IMG/VR virus record: IMGVR_UViG_3300036820_000628
Coordinates: 1-48,751 of that record
Source: a virus
Reading direction: 5' to 3' (one strand)
Length of the DNA stretch: 48,751 bases
This document shows positions 31,681 to 40,584 of the stretch, piece by piece. A program made the translations under genes and the position numbers. Position 1 is the first letter of the stretch; each line of letters opens with the position of its first letter. The notes beneath the pieces were generated by a model, which saw only the letters and a list, made by a program, of their open reading frames with translations, did no database searches and was not told where the DNA came from.

Positions 31681-33431
31681 TGATCCTTGCGCGGCTGCTT
31701 TCCGCGACGCCTCAGACGGACGGTGAACATTGGGATCTCGCGTTTCGCTGGCACTATGACGCTTGGCACACCGACGCATATGCGCAGAATCCGGCGCCGT
31801 ATCAGCGCAATCCTCAGCTGGGGCCCCCGAATCGACCGCCTTATCCGTGGCGTCCCGGTTTCGGCGACGGCGGCTCGATCGCGGAGCTGCAGGGCAAGTT
31901 CGGATTCAACCTCAAGATCAATACCGCCAATTCGCCGGTCACGCTCGATATCTCAGGCTTCACGCCGGTCAACACGCCGCCGTCTGGCCCCACGCCTCAA
32001 ACGCCGCTGCAGGCCACTGTCTCAACTACCGGCGGATCCATTCCTTCGGGAACTTATTTACTGTCGATCTCGGCCGGACCAGCGGGTCCGGTTTCGCAGT
32101 ATTTCATCACCGCGATCATCCCGGCCGGCACGACGACCGGTTCGATCACCATCTCGGGGGTCGTCTGGCAGGCGGCGGCGGCGGCCGTTACGGTGTTTGC
32201 GGGAACCTGCTCATTCAACGTGCATGAGATCTCGTCGCTTTCATGGACCGGATCGAGCAATGACACCTTCGGAAATCCAACTGTCTTCACGATTACGACT
32301 ATCGATCCGGATGGAGCAGGGCTTCCGGATCCCGCATTCAATTCATTCCTGTTTCAGGTCAAAGACATCGTTCACGGCGGCGTGTGGGGCGCGGCGGCGA
32401 ACTCCGCAGGAATCACAGGCGGCTTCGCTACGGCGACCTTTACCGGAGTGTCTTGGACCACGAATCAGTGGGCCGGATACACGCTTTCGTCCTATGGCGG
32501 CGTTAACGGGGGCTCAGGAGGAGTGGCGCCCTTCGATTGGGTTGTCGCGTCGAATACCGCCAACACGCTGACATTTGTTTCGATCCACGGCCCGACCACC
32601 GGCGTTGTGGTCGTGATGCGCGCCAAGGCCGCCAGTATCAGCGCGAATACGATCGGCGATCCGAACTTCGTGAACTCCTTCGGACCGTCGGGCCTGACGG
32701 TCAACGCGGAAGCAGGCAACCTGATCCGGATCATCGCCGGCAAGGGCGCTAATCAACCGCCGATCCCGATTCTTTCGAATACAGCGACGGTGTTCACGCT
32801 GGCATCGAATTGGGCGATCACGCCCGATTCGACCAGCCAATACATCGTCGAGGCGCCCGCGTGGCGATACTCGATTGCGGGCGACACGATCGTAAACAGC
32901 GGCAGCGGCGCGTCTCCTGTGATCGGATCGATTCCGGTCGTTAACTTCGCGTATGGCGCCCTGCTGGTCGAGGTGATCACCGTCGACGCCGGCGGCCGCT
33001 GGTCCGCTGAGCGTTACGCGCCAATCCGCGAGGTCTGGGTTCCTCCGACGAACAACTCGGCTGTCAATCCCGGCTATATCCCGGTAACTCCCGTCGCCGG
33101 CGTCGTCACAATCGATCTTTCGCTCGGAAAAAACTTCGGGCTGCAGCTGACGTCGGGATCGGCGCCCACGATCGCGCCGCCGATCTTCACCGGCGCGGCC
33201 GGCAACGCCACGCAGGACGGCCAGGACTTTTCGCTCTACCTTTTTCAGGACTCCTCCGGCGACCGCGCCGGGCCGCATTTCTCAAACGCCGCGGGCGGCT
33301 TCGTCAGTAATACCGAAGCCCAAATTACGGTAGATGGCACGCCGTCGACCGAGACTGCCGTCAACTTCACGCGAAAGAACGGGCTGTTCTCGCTCGACTG
33401 GCCCGCACAAACGGCCAAATCAATCACATGA
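31680..33431 (+). CDS. Tail tip-associated structural protein, 583 aa
   Basis: The first 75 residues are aromatic and proline-rich (HWDLAFRWHYDAWHTDAYAQ then PYPWRPGFGDGG). The rest is long beta-strand repeats of Ig or fibronectin type (GTYLLSISAGPAGPVSQYFI, ITISGVVWQAAAAAVTVFAG, ITTIDPDGAGLP), ending with a VQLTSG-type and FSLYLF strand. It seems to be a virion protein at the tail tip, and a candidate receptor binder. It has no signal peptide, unlike the seven downstream genes. It overlaps the next gene by ATGA. Confidence 0.6.
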   Translation: MILARLLSATPQTDGEHWDLAFRWHYDAWHTDAYAQNPAPYQRNPQLGPPNRPPYPWRPGFGDGGSIAELQGKFGFNLKINTANSPVTLDISGFTPVNTPPSGPTPQTPLQATVSTTGGSIPSGTYLLSISAGPAGPVSQYFITAIIPAGTTTGSITISGVVWQAAAAAVTVFAGTCSFNVHEISSLSWTGSSNDTFGNPTVFTITTIDPDGAGLPDPAFNSFLFQVKDIVHGGVWGAAANSAGITGGFATATFTGVSWTTNQWAGYTLSSYGGVNGGSGGVAPFDWVVASNTANTLTFVSIHGPTTGVVVVMRAKAASISANTIGDPNFVNSFGPSGLTVNAEAGNLIRIIAGKGANQPPIPILSNTATVFTLASNWAITPDSTSQYIVEAPAWRYSIAGDTIVNSGSGASPVIGSIPVVNFAYGALLVEVITVDAGGRWSAERYAPIREVWVPPTNNSAVNPGYIPVTPVAGVVTIDLSLGKNFGLQLTSGSAPTIAPPIFTGAAGNATQDGQDFSLYLFQDSSGDRAGPHFSNAAGGFVSNTEAQITVDGTPSTETAVNFTRKNGLFSLDWPAQTAKSIT

Positions 33432-35290
33432 TCAAACGACTCGCAACGATCGCTCTGTCTCTTTGCGCCGCGATCTCCGCGCAAACCGGAACGCCGATCA
33501 ACACGCTGAACATCATCCCGAATGCGACGCACACGGCGGTTGGAAGCGCGCGCTTTTACAACCAGACGCAGACGAACTACAGCGCGCATCAAGCTCCCGC
33601 CAGTCTCAGCGCCACGCAGACGATAACCGACTACGTGGTAGGCACAGCCGGATGCGTACAGGATAACGGCTTCGGTTTACAATCGGTCGCCGCGTGCGGT
33701 GGTGGCGGCAGCACGGCATTTTCAGCACTCGCCAGCGGCATCAACACGTCCGCAGCCATGATTGTAGGAAGCGGCGCCAGTCTGTCCGCAAGCGGCGCTG
33801 GAACGATCGCGGCAACGTCGCTGGTCGCTCCCGCAACAATCTCCGGAACTTCGTCGAGCCCGATTCTTACCCTGACGCAGTCCGGGTCCGGACCCGCGCT
33901 TCAGACGAGCGGCGGAAACGTCGGCATCGGAGGAACGCCCTCGTTTTTGCTGGACGTGTTCGGAGCAGAGAACCTGCGCGGCAATTTATCGCTGAGCGCG
34001 GATAACGCCTATAACATGTTCGGGCCGTCCCTCGCCCCGGCGGCTCTTTATACGCATCAGATCACCGAGCTTGGTCTGGGCGGTCTGTTCACTGGCACTC
34101 TCACTGATCCAGCCGGGAAGTGGTACCTGGCGGGCGACAATTCGACTTATCCGGGTTTGCATTTTGGGCAAGCCGGACTGTTCCGTTATGTGATCAATTC
34201 GCAAGGAGATATCCCGCAGACCGGTACGATCAATATAAGTGCCGGAGGTGTGGTCACAACCTCGACCGGTTTTGATCCGTCGTGGGCCGGCGGAAACCTG
34301 CTTATCTGCTCTACATCATGCAGCACTTCAAATGGAGCTTTGTACCGAGTATCCAACAGCCCGCTTCCCACCAGCACGACGCTCACCATTGTCGGGTGGG
34401 CTGGTGGAGGGGTGTCCGGCTACTCGTACTCCTATACCGCGAACGCCTTTCAGACCAGCACTGGAACGATGGGAGGAACCGGGGCCGGTTATTGGCACGC
34501 CCAGGGCTATGAGGCGGCGGGTGGATACTTGGCGAATGTCGGCACGCTTACCGGCTCGGTCACCTGCTCGGGGTCAAACGCGATCTGGAACTCCGGTGTT
34601 CAGTTCGACCAGTCGTGGGTTGGCGGCATTATAAGTATAAGCTCCGTAAATCGCCTGATCCTGGCCTTCCTCACGACTACCGAGATCACACTGGACGCGC
34701 CCTGCACCTCCGGATCCTACATTTTTGTGCAGTACGGGTTCAGTAATGCAAACCGCTCATTCCACGTGGACAGCGTCGGGGATGCTTTTGCCACTACCCT
34801 GACGGCGGGGACCGGGGCTTTGGGCGGGGTGTTGACTTTCAGCTCCGGTGAGCTACTGATCAACAGTTTGACGAGCAGCGTCCCCGCGATGGAAATTATT
34901 CAAGGCGGAGTGGGGAGCGGACTGGTAATCAGTGGGGGTTTCGGTCCCGCACTATCGGTTTCGGGAGGTGCCACTAATACATTAGTTGTTACGGGAAATT
35001 CCACTTTTTCTGGCTCAATCAGCGTCGGTAGTTGCGCCGGTTGCGGTGGCGGCGTGTCAGCGGGAATCGGCATAACGGTTTCAGGCAGCACGGTTACCCT
35101 GAATCAGACGCCGGCCTACGGCACGGCAGCCCTGAACTATTTCACTGGCTCTAATGGTGGGCTGAAGCTGTTCACGAGCGATTTCCAGGGACCGGGTACG
35201 ACCACACCCACGCCCGGAACGTACGGCGGTAATCAGATTCCGGTGTACAATTCTTCGGGTGGTTATATGGGCTTTATTGCCCTATTCTGA
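33428..35290 (+). CDS. Tail fibre-like protein with Sec signal peptide, 620 aa
   Basis: MIKRLATIALSLCAAISA then QTG is a clean signal peptide with AxA cleavage site. The mature part is repeats of Gly/Ser/Thr-rich beta strands (GAGTIAATSLVAPATISGTS, LTLTQSGSGPALQTSGGNVG, LLDVFGAENLRGNLSLSA) as in phage fibres and adhesin stalks. The C-terminus has two CxxC-type Cys (GSCAGCGGG). Fibres are normally made and assembled in the cytoplasm, so an export signal is unexpected. It starts inside the stop of the previous tail gene. Confidence 0.7.
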   Translation: MIKRLATIALSLCAAISAQTGTPINTLNIIPNATHTAVGSARFYNQTQTNYSAHQAPASLSATQTITDYVVGTAGCVQDNGFGLQSVAACGGGGSTAFSALASGINTSAAMIVGSGASLSASGAGTIAATSLVAPATISGTSSSPILTLTQSGSGPALQTSGGNVGIGGTPSFLLDVFGAENLRGNLSLSADNAYNMFGPSLAPAALYTHQITELGLGGLFTGTLTDPAGKWYLAGDNSTYPGLHFGQAGLFRYVINSQGDIPQTGTINISAGGVVTTSTGFDPSWAGGNLLICSTSCSTSNGALYRVSNSPLPTSTTLTIVGWAGGGVSGYSYSYTANAFQTSTGTMGGTGAGYWHAQGYEAAGGYLANVGTLTGSVTCSGSNAIWNSGVQFDQSWVGGIISISSVNRLILAFLTTTEITLDAPCTSGSYIFVQYGFSNANRSFHVDSVGDAFATTLTAGTGALGGVLTFSSGELLINSLTSSVPAMEIIQGGVGSGLVISGGFGPALSVSGGATNTLVVTGNSTFSGSISVGSCAGCGGGVSAGIGITVSGSTVTLNQTPAYGTAALNYFTGSNGGLKLFTSDFQGPGTTTPTPGTYGGNQIPVYNSSGGYMGFIALF

Positions 35291-35381
35291 GTAACCCTCA
35301 ACCCAAAGGCGCACGTCGGCGGCGCCACTCCCCGGCACCGGGCGCGCATATAAAGCCCCGCGCCGACTAACACGACAGAAG
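35291..35381 (+). promoter_or_regulatory. Gap with GCCGACTA motif, copy D
   Basis: GCCGACTA lies at 35362-35369, eleven bases after TAAA (35351-35354) and thirteen before the ATG at 35382. GCCGAC-N7-ACAGA layout is complete. Upstream a GTCGGCG (35315-35321) could pair with the motif. This is the boundary between the tail genes and the small secreted-protein genes. Confidence 0.4.
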
Positions 35382-35789
35382 ATGAAAACACTCACTCTGT
35401 CCCTAATTCTTGCCGTCTGCGCGTTCGCGCAGACGAAACCCGCAGCGCCCGCAACGGTTTCTGCGCCGGCTGCGAAATCGGCGTCCGAAAAACCGCACGC
35501 GACGACCGATAAACAGCGCGGCGACTTCTTCCTTGAACAATTCAGGTTCTCGCAGACCGAGCTGGCGATCGCGAAAAGCAGAATCGACGCCCTCGAAAAG
35601 CTACTGCTCGATCCGCATGTCCAAGCCAGGGAGCGGGCCGGGCAAGCCATCGTGCATGCCTGCCCCGACGCGAAGCTGACCGACGCGGGCGATATTGAAT
35701 GCCCTCTACCCAAGCCGACAGACGCCAAGGCCGCGGATAAGACTGCAGCGCCGGAAGCGAAAGAGCCGAAATCGGCTCCCCCCAAGTAG
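35382..35789 (+). CDS. Secreted coiled-coil protein, 135 aa
   Basis: MKTLTLSLILAVCAFA then QTK is a signal peptide. The mature protein is Pro/Ala-rich at both ends with a central charged helix (FSQTELAIAKSRIDALEKLL). A single Cys pair (VHACPDAKL and IECPLP) may form a disulfide. No family is recognised. It follows motif D and is 34 bases before the next secreted gene. Confidence 0.6.
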   Translation: MKTLTLSLILAVCAFAQTKPAAPATVSAPAAKSASEKPHATTDKQRGDFFLEQFRFSQTELAIAKSRIDALEKLLLDPHVQARERAGQAIVHACPDAKLTDAGDIECPLPKPTDAKAADKTAAPEAKEPKSAPPK

Positions 35790-35822
35790 CATCTTCGAAC
35801 AGTTCAAAAGGACCTCAGGTCG

Positions 35823-37676
35823 ATGAAACAAATCATTGGCGCGCTGGCGATCGCGTGCGCGTGCCTCATTGCTCCGCTCCGCGCGCAATCGCCGCCCCCG
35901 TGCACCACCCTCAGCGACACGCTGTACAGCATCACGTCCGCGTCGCCCGGTCCGATGACCGGCACGATCGACGTTTCGCAGACCTACAGCAATCCGATCG
36001 GCGCGCTGCTCGTCGTTCCGATCACGGCGCGGATCACGGTAGTGGCGGGCGTCGTGAGCTGGTGCGGACCCCCCGGTAATTACGCGGCTTTCTATACGGT
36101 TCGGAAGGCGGCTCCGTTGACGGGCAATACGACCTTTACCCGCTACTGGACGATGCCCGGCAGCGGGCCGGTCACCGTGCAGACGATCGAGACCGCGACG
36201 CCGCCCACGCCTCCGATTTACACGCTGTCGGTCAGCGCGCCGATTACATATGTTGCGGGCGTCATCGGGATCCCGCCGGCGACCACGGCGCAGTCCGGCT
36301 ATCTCGCATTCGCCGACTGGAATACTTTCAACGGCAAACAGCCGGCGCTCGGATTCAGCCCCGAGAATGCGGCCAACAAGAGCATTGCGAACGGCTATGC
36401 GCCACTTAACGCATCGAGCGACGTTCCGTTGGCGAATCTGCCGACTATTCCGTCCACGCAGACCAGCGGGTTCGCGGCGGTGGCCACCAGTGGCTCGGCT
36501 TCCGATCTTCTGGGCGGCACGTTGCCTCACGCCAGGCTACCCGCGCTTTTGTCGGCCGACATTCCCGATAACACCGCAAACACGAGCGGCAACGCCGCGA
36601 CGGCCACGGCGCTGGCGGTTGCGCCGACGAACTGCGGATCGGGCCTCTACGCCGACGCCATCGCGGCGAACGGAAATCTGACCTGCGCCCCAGTTCAATA
36701 CGCCCAGCTCGGCGGGAGCGTTCCTGCTATAACGGGCCTTTCGGGCGACGTCAGCGCAACGGGGCCGGGAACTGCCGGCGCAACGGTTAACTTTATCGAC
36801 GGATCGACCTCGGCGCTGGTTCACGCGGCCGAACTGGACGCCAATGCCGTTCTCGCCGCCGCCGGTGCAACGTCCACGCTGCTGACCGTAGGCGTCGGTG
36901 CGTCCAATACCGGAACAGATAAAGCGACAGCCATTGGACCCGGTGCCAATACCGTTTACGCAGGTGGCGTGAATTGCAGCGGAGCCGGTTACGGAAATAC
37001 AGGCGCGATTGCGATTGGCTATAACGCCAAGGCTGGCTGTAGGAACAGCATCGCAATCAGCGGCGAGGGGTTTGGCCCATCCTTTCCGACTGTCGTGGAC
37101 GGCGCTGACTCTATAGGCATTGGCTCAGGCAATACGGTCCACAGTATTGATACTGTTATGCTTGCGACCCAGGGAACGGACGCGCCTTTCGGGACGCCGT
37201 TCCCGTGTTCTCTCATCGGGAATCATCCCTACTGTACAGCGGCCGGCCAAATCGTCTTTGGTGGTGACCAACCTCAGATTTACGGAGGGTACACCGATCT
37301 GTTTCTTGGCCCTCCGGTAACCAACCGGAGCATTGCCGACAGCGTAGTGTCGAACAGCCTCACTGACATGAGCATCAACGCCACCGGAGGCGGTCTGGGG
37401 CCGTTCGATGCAGGGAACGCCAATAACGTGTTCGGGAGCAACCTGCACGTTAATGCAGGGAAGAGCACCGGGAATGCCAACGGGGGAACTCTCTTTTTTG
37501 CGACCTCTCCGGCCGGGACCTCCGGCTCTACGCCGAATGCACTGGTTAACAGGCTAAGTATCGATTCGTCCGGCATCATCACATTTCTCGGATTCACCGG
37601 CAGCGGCAAGGTACCAGTGTGCTCCAACAGCGGCGTAATCTACGCCGGCAGCAACAGCGGGACGCCGTGCCCATAG
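35823..37676 (+). CDS. Large tail fibre/adhesin-like protein with signal peptide, 617 aa
   Basis: Signal peptide MKQIIGALAIACACLIAPLRA then QSP. The mature protein starts with beta domains, then the typical phage-fibre stretch YAPLNASSDVPLANLPTIP and LPALLSADIPDNTANTSGN, where the aspartate and asparagine repeats resemble triple-beta-helix fibres. The C-terminal third has YadA-like head repeats (GPGANTVYAGGVNCSGAG, YNAKAGCRNSIAISG, SIGIGSGNTVHS) typical of trimeric adhesins. Export would put an adhesin at the cell surface, which is unusual for a virion fibre. Ribosome-binding site AAAAGGA precedes ATG. Confidence 0.7.
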   Translation: MKQIIGALAIACACLIAPLRAQSPPPCTTLSDTLYSITSASPGPMTGTIDVSQTYSNPIGALLVVPITARITVVAGVVSWCGPPGNYAAFYTVRKAAPLTGNTTFTRYWTMPGSGPVTVQTIETATPPTPPIYTLSVSAPITYVAGVIGIPPATTAQSGYLAFADWNTFNGKQPALGFSPENAANKSIANGYAPLNASSDVPLANLPTIPSTQTSGFAAVATSGSASDLLGGTLPHARLPALLSADIPDNTANTSGNAATATALAVAPTNCGSGLYADAIAANGNLTCAPVQYAQLGGSVPAITGLSGDVSATGPGTAGATVNFIDGSTSALVHAAELDANAVLAAAGATSTLLTVGVGASNTGTDKATAIGPGANTVYAGGVNCSGAGYGNTGAIAIGYNAKAGCRNSIAISGEGFGPSFPTVVDGADSIGIGSGNTVHSIDTVMLATQGTDAPFGTPFPCSLIGNHPYCTAAGQIVFGGDQPQIYGGYTDLFLGPPVTNRSIADSVVSNSLTDMSINATGGGLGPFDAGNANNVFGSNLHVNAGKSTGNANGGTLFFATSPAGTSGSTPNALVNRLSIDSSGIITFLGFTGSGKVPVCSNSGVIYAGSNSGTPCP

Positions 37677-37718
37677 CAACTCAAGCTATCCCGACCTCAT
37701 CTTTAGGAGCTTCTCAAA

Positions 37719-38120
37719 ATGAAACTTTACGCAGTCTTGGTGGCCGCGTGCCTTTTCGCGGCAGTTCCGGCGCTGGCTCAGCAAACAGCGAAGCCCGACG
37801 CTTTCAGTTCGCACCAGCACGTCCCGCTCGCCGCAGTCCCGACCAGCGCGACGCCCGCGATCGCGCCGAGTTCCGGAGCGGCCGGCGTCACTATCACCTC
37901 GATGTATTTCGTCAACACGAATGCGTCAGCGGTCGTGACAGTCACCGTAAGCTGCACAACCGGGGGCGCCGTTCTCGTCGAAGCTGCGATTCCGGGCGTT
38001 ACGGCCGGCGGCAATAACATTCCCGTTCAGCTACCGGCCGACGGGATCTGGTGCGCCGGCGGCGTCACATGGGTCGCATCGGCGAGCGGCGTGAACGGCA
38101 CGATCGCGGCGAGGTACTGA
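37719..38120 (+). CDS. Small secreted protein, 133 aa
   Basis: Signal peptide MKLYAVLVAACLFAAVPALA then QQT. The mature 110 residues look like one beta-sandwich domain (AAGVTITSMYFVNTNASAVV, TVSCTTGGAVLVEAAIPGVT) with two Cys that may pair. Ribosome-binding site TAGGAG lies upstream, 7 bases after a degenerate CCGAC. It overlaps none of its neighbours but is only two bases before the next gene. Confidence 0.6.
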   Translation: MKLYAVLVAACLFAAVPALAQQTAKPDAFSSHQHVPLAAVPTSATPAIAPSSGAAGVTITSMYFVNTNASAVVTVTVSCTTGGAVLVEAAIPGVTAGGNNIPVQLPADGIWCAGGVTWVASASGVNGTIAARY

Positions 38121-38122
38121 CA

Positions 38123-39847
38123 ATGAAAAGATTCCTGCCGGCTTTCCTCGCGTTTGCCGCGCTCGCGCTCGGCCAAGGTGGTTCGTTCCCGGCCCCGAGC
38201 GGCGGAGGCCTCGGCCCCGTCGTTCTCAGTGGGACGCCTTCCACGGGCCAGGTGCCTACAGCGACAAGCCCCACAGCAGCGACGTGGCAAAGCGTTGGTG
38301 GCGCCAGTGTCACTGAATCCACTATCGCCAATTCCGAATACATTGCCGTATCCGGCACGAACACGCTGACGGGCTCGACCACAACCACCTACGCCAGCTT
38401 GTCGCCCGGATTTGCGGTCCGCGTTCTCATCGCCAATACGAATACCGGTGCTGTCACGTTCGCGCCTAACTCCATCACGGCGGCCGCAGTCACAAAAGAT
38501 GGGACTGCGGCGCTCTCCGGAGGCGAGCTCGTCGCCGGGCACATGTATCTATTGCAATGGGATGGCGCCGAGTGGCAGATCACGGCGTACTACCCAAGCG
38601 CTGTCGCCGTCACCCAGGGAATATTGGCAGGCACTTACACCAGCGGCATTACCGCCGTAGGGACCTCGACCCAGACCTGCAATCTTGCGCTGGGCGGCGG
38701 AGCGACCGCCACGATCGCGCTCACGGGGACCAACGCCATCGCGGCAGGAACGTCGCTCGTCATCAGCGCGGCGGGCAGCAACGTCACGGTGCCCGCCTCC
38801 GCCACGGTTACCAGCGGAACGGCCGTATGTTCCGGGACTGCAGTCGTGGCGATCACGAGCGTGTCGAACACATATGGCTCGGTTGCGGGCGCGAACGTCG
38901 TAACGCTGACGCTGGGCTCAACCGTCTCATCCGCATCCAACCCGACGGGAGCGGTGACGAACCAGATTTACACCGTGGTCGAAACGCAGGACGCCAACGG
39001 TGGGCACACGGCACTTCAGCCATCGGCGTTTTCACACTTCCCGCCCATCTGCCCGGACGCCGCTTCGCTCAACATCATTACCGCCCTGTTCACCGGCGCG
39101 ACCTATCAGCCTCTTTCCGCCATAAATACCAGCGGGCATGGATGCGTGTCACTGGGCTCCCCGCCTGCCGCTGCGCCGCTGGTCACTACGATGGGATATC
39201 CGTTCTATTCGTTCGCCGATCAGGACTTCGAAATGGAGATCAACGGCGGCGGCATAATGAAAGGCTTCCTCGCGGGAGTAGACGTGAATCCGGTAACGGG
39301 GCAGCTCACGCTTTCACCTGTCACCTGCGTAAATCAATTCGTCAGCATCATAAGTGCGCGTGGAGTCGGAACATGCAGCTCGATCGGGACGGCCGCATTG
39401 CCGGTTTCTCAAATCCGGCGCACCTGCATCTTTGATAACGACACCCAATCTTCAACCGCGCTGACCGCGCCGCAATTCTCCGGGCATTGTCCCATCCCGG
39501 CAGCAGCCACCATTGTCGAAGTGGATGTGAGTGGAGGGACTCAGACGCTCTCGGGTACGGCGACTGCTCCAACGTTTACCGGCACAAGTTCCGTTCAGAT
39601 AGGTAAGCATGGTGGCACCAACAGCACCGGACTTCTCTCGGCCGTACTTGCTACGGTTGCCGGTGTGGCGTGCGCACTTCCTGCGACCTCGGGAACATGT
39701 CTCTTCAATAACGCCATGACGAGCAGCTCGACCGTTACCGTTTCCACTACCTCGCTCTCTGCAGGCGACGAGCTGTATGTGTCCGCGGCAAATCCCGACA
39801 CGGCGCAGACCTGGTACAACGTCACTATCGTCTACACGGTCAACTAA
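38123..39847 (+). CDS. Tail fibre-like protein with signal peptide, 574 aa
   Basis: ATG 38123 is chosen over the upstream frame because it begins with a signal peptide (MKRFLPAFLAFAALALG then QGG). The mature protein is Gly/Ser/Thr-rich with phage-fibre phrases (GTPSTGQVPTATSPTAATWQ, NEYIAVSG-like and LSPGFAVRVLIANTNTGAVT). The latter half has Cys-containing domains (TCNLALGGGATATIALTGTN) and a final YVSAANPDTAQTWYNVTIVY strand pair. It overlaps the next gene by one base. Confidence 0.65.
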   Translation: MKRFLPAFLAFAALALGQGGSFPAPSGGGLGPVVLSGTPSTGQVPTATSPTAATWQSVGGASVTESTIANSEYIAVSGTNTLTGSTTTTYASLSPGFAVRVLIANTNTGAVTFAPNSITAAAVTKDGTAALSGGELVAGHMYLLQWDGAEWQITAYYPSAVAVTQGILAGTYTSGITAVGTSTQTCNLALGGGATATIALTGTNAIAAGTSLVISAAGSNVTVPASATVTSGTAVCSGTAVVAITSVSNTYGSVAGANVVTLTLGSTVSSASNPTGAVTNQIYTVVETQDANGGHTALQPSAFSHFPPICPDAASLNIITALFTGATYQPLSAINTSGHGCVSLGSPPAAAPLVTTMGYPFYSFADQDFEMEINGGGIMKGFLAGVDVNPVTGQLTLSPVTCVNQFVSIISARGVGTCSSIGTAALPVSQIRRTCIFDNDTQSSTALTAPQFSGHCPIPAAATIVEVDVSGGTQTLSGTATAPTFTGTSSVQIGKHGGTNSTGLLSAVLATVAGVACALPATSGTCLFNNAMTSSSTVTVSTTSLSAGDELYVSAANPDTAQTWYNVTIVYTVN

Positions 39848-40584
39848 TGCTCAAACGCCTGCTTTTTGCGATTATCTGCGTCGTTTTTCCGGCGTGTGCG
39901 ACCAACACGTTCGGCTCGTTCGTGACGAACGCCTCCGCGTGTTTTCAATCTACGCCCTGTACGGTGACTTTCCCGTCCCTTCCCTCTCAGGCCCAAATTT
40001 TCGTCGTTGGTTACATAGGCACCGGAAGCTATACCGGCTTCACAGTTTCGGATAACGTCAACGGCTCTTATACCTGCAACCCTTCGGTGACCACGAGCGG
40101 TCGGCTTGCATCAGGCTGTCATCTGCTGAACAGTTCGGCAAGCGGATCTACCGTAACGGTATCGCTGACCCCGACGGGGGGAAGTGGAAATGTCGGCATG
40201 GACCTCGGGGTCTGGTATTACACATCGACCTCTGCGATGCGGTTGGATGTATCGGTGCCGGCAAATACCGGAATCGCTTCCGGCAACAGCTTTATCACGC
40301 CCTCGATCACTACGTTGGGGTCCGCCGATCTTGTCGTGGCATGGGTTTGGGCGACGGACGGGGCTTCGACCGCCCACCCATTCGCGATTGATTCGTCTTT
40401 CACCGTACATCCGACTTCGGGCACTACCAGCGAGGGCGCCGGTGAAATTATGGGCGCCTCGCCCGGCACGTACCAGCCGACGTTTACGAACGCGGGGATC
40501 GCCGCCGGCGTTGGCGTTACCGGCATAATCGCCCTCACAAATGTAACCGCGGCATCGATGTCGCATCACGTCAGGTCAAACTGA
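39847..40584 (+). CDS. Secreted beta-rich protein, 245 aa
   Basis: The N-terminus MLKRLLFAIICVVFPACA is a signal peptide. The mature part has a jelly-roll-like pattern of strands (IFVVGYIGTGSYTGFTVSDN, GSTVTVSLTPTGGSGNVGMD, ADLVVAWVWATDGASTAHPF) and two or three Cys pairs. The pattern resembles proteins annotated as fibre-associated or hypothetical in phages. One base overlaps each neighbour. Confidence 0.6.
   Translation: MLKRLLFAIICVVFPACATNTFGSFVTNASACFQSTPCTVTFPSLPSQAQIFVVGYIGTGSYTGFTVSDNVNGSYTCNPSVTTSGRLASGCHLLNSSASGSTVTVSLTPTGGSGNVGMDLGVWYYTSTSAMRLDVSVPANTGIASGNSFITPSITTLGSADLVVAWVWATDGASTAHPFAIDSSFTVHPTSGTTSEGAGEIMGASPGTYQPTFTNAGIAAGVGVTGIIALTNVTAASMSHHVRSN

Noticed and set aside
30628-31779. 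383-codon minus-strand frame
   Set aside because: A shadow of the tail-tip gene, with biased Arg/Ala composition and no domain.
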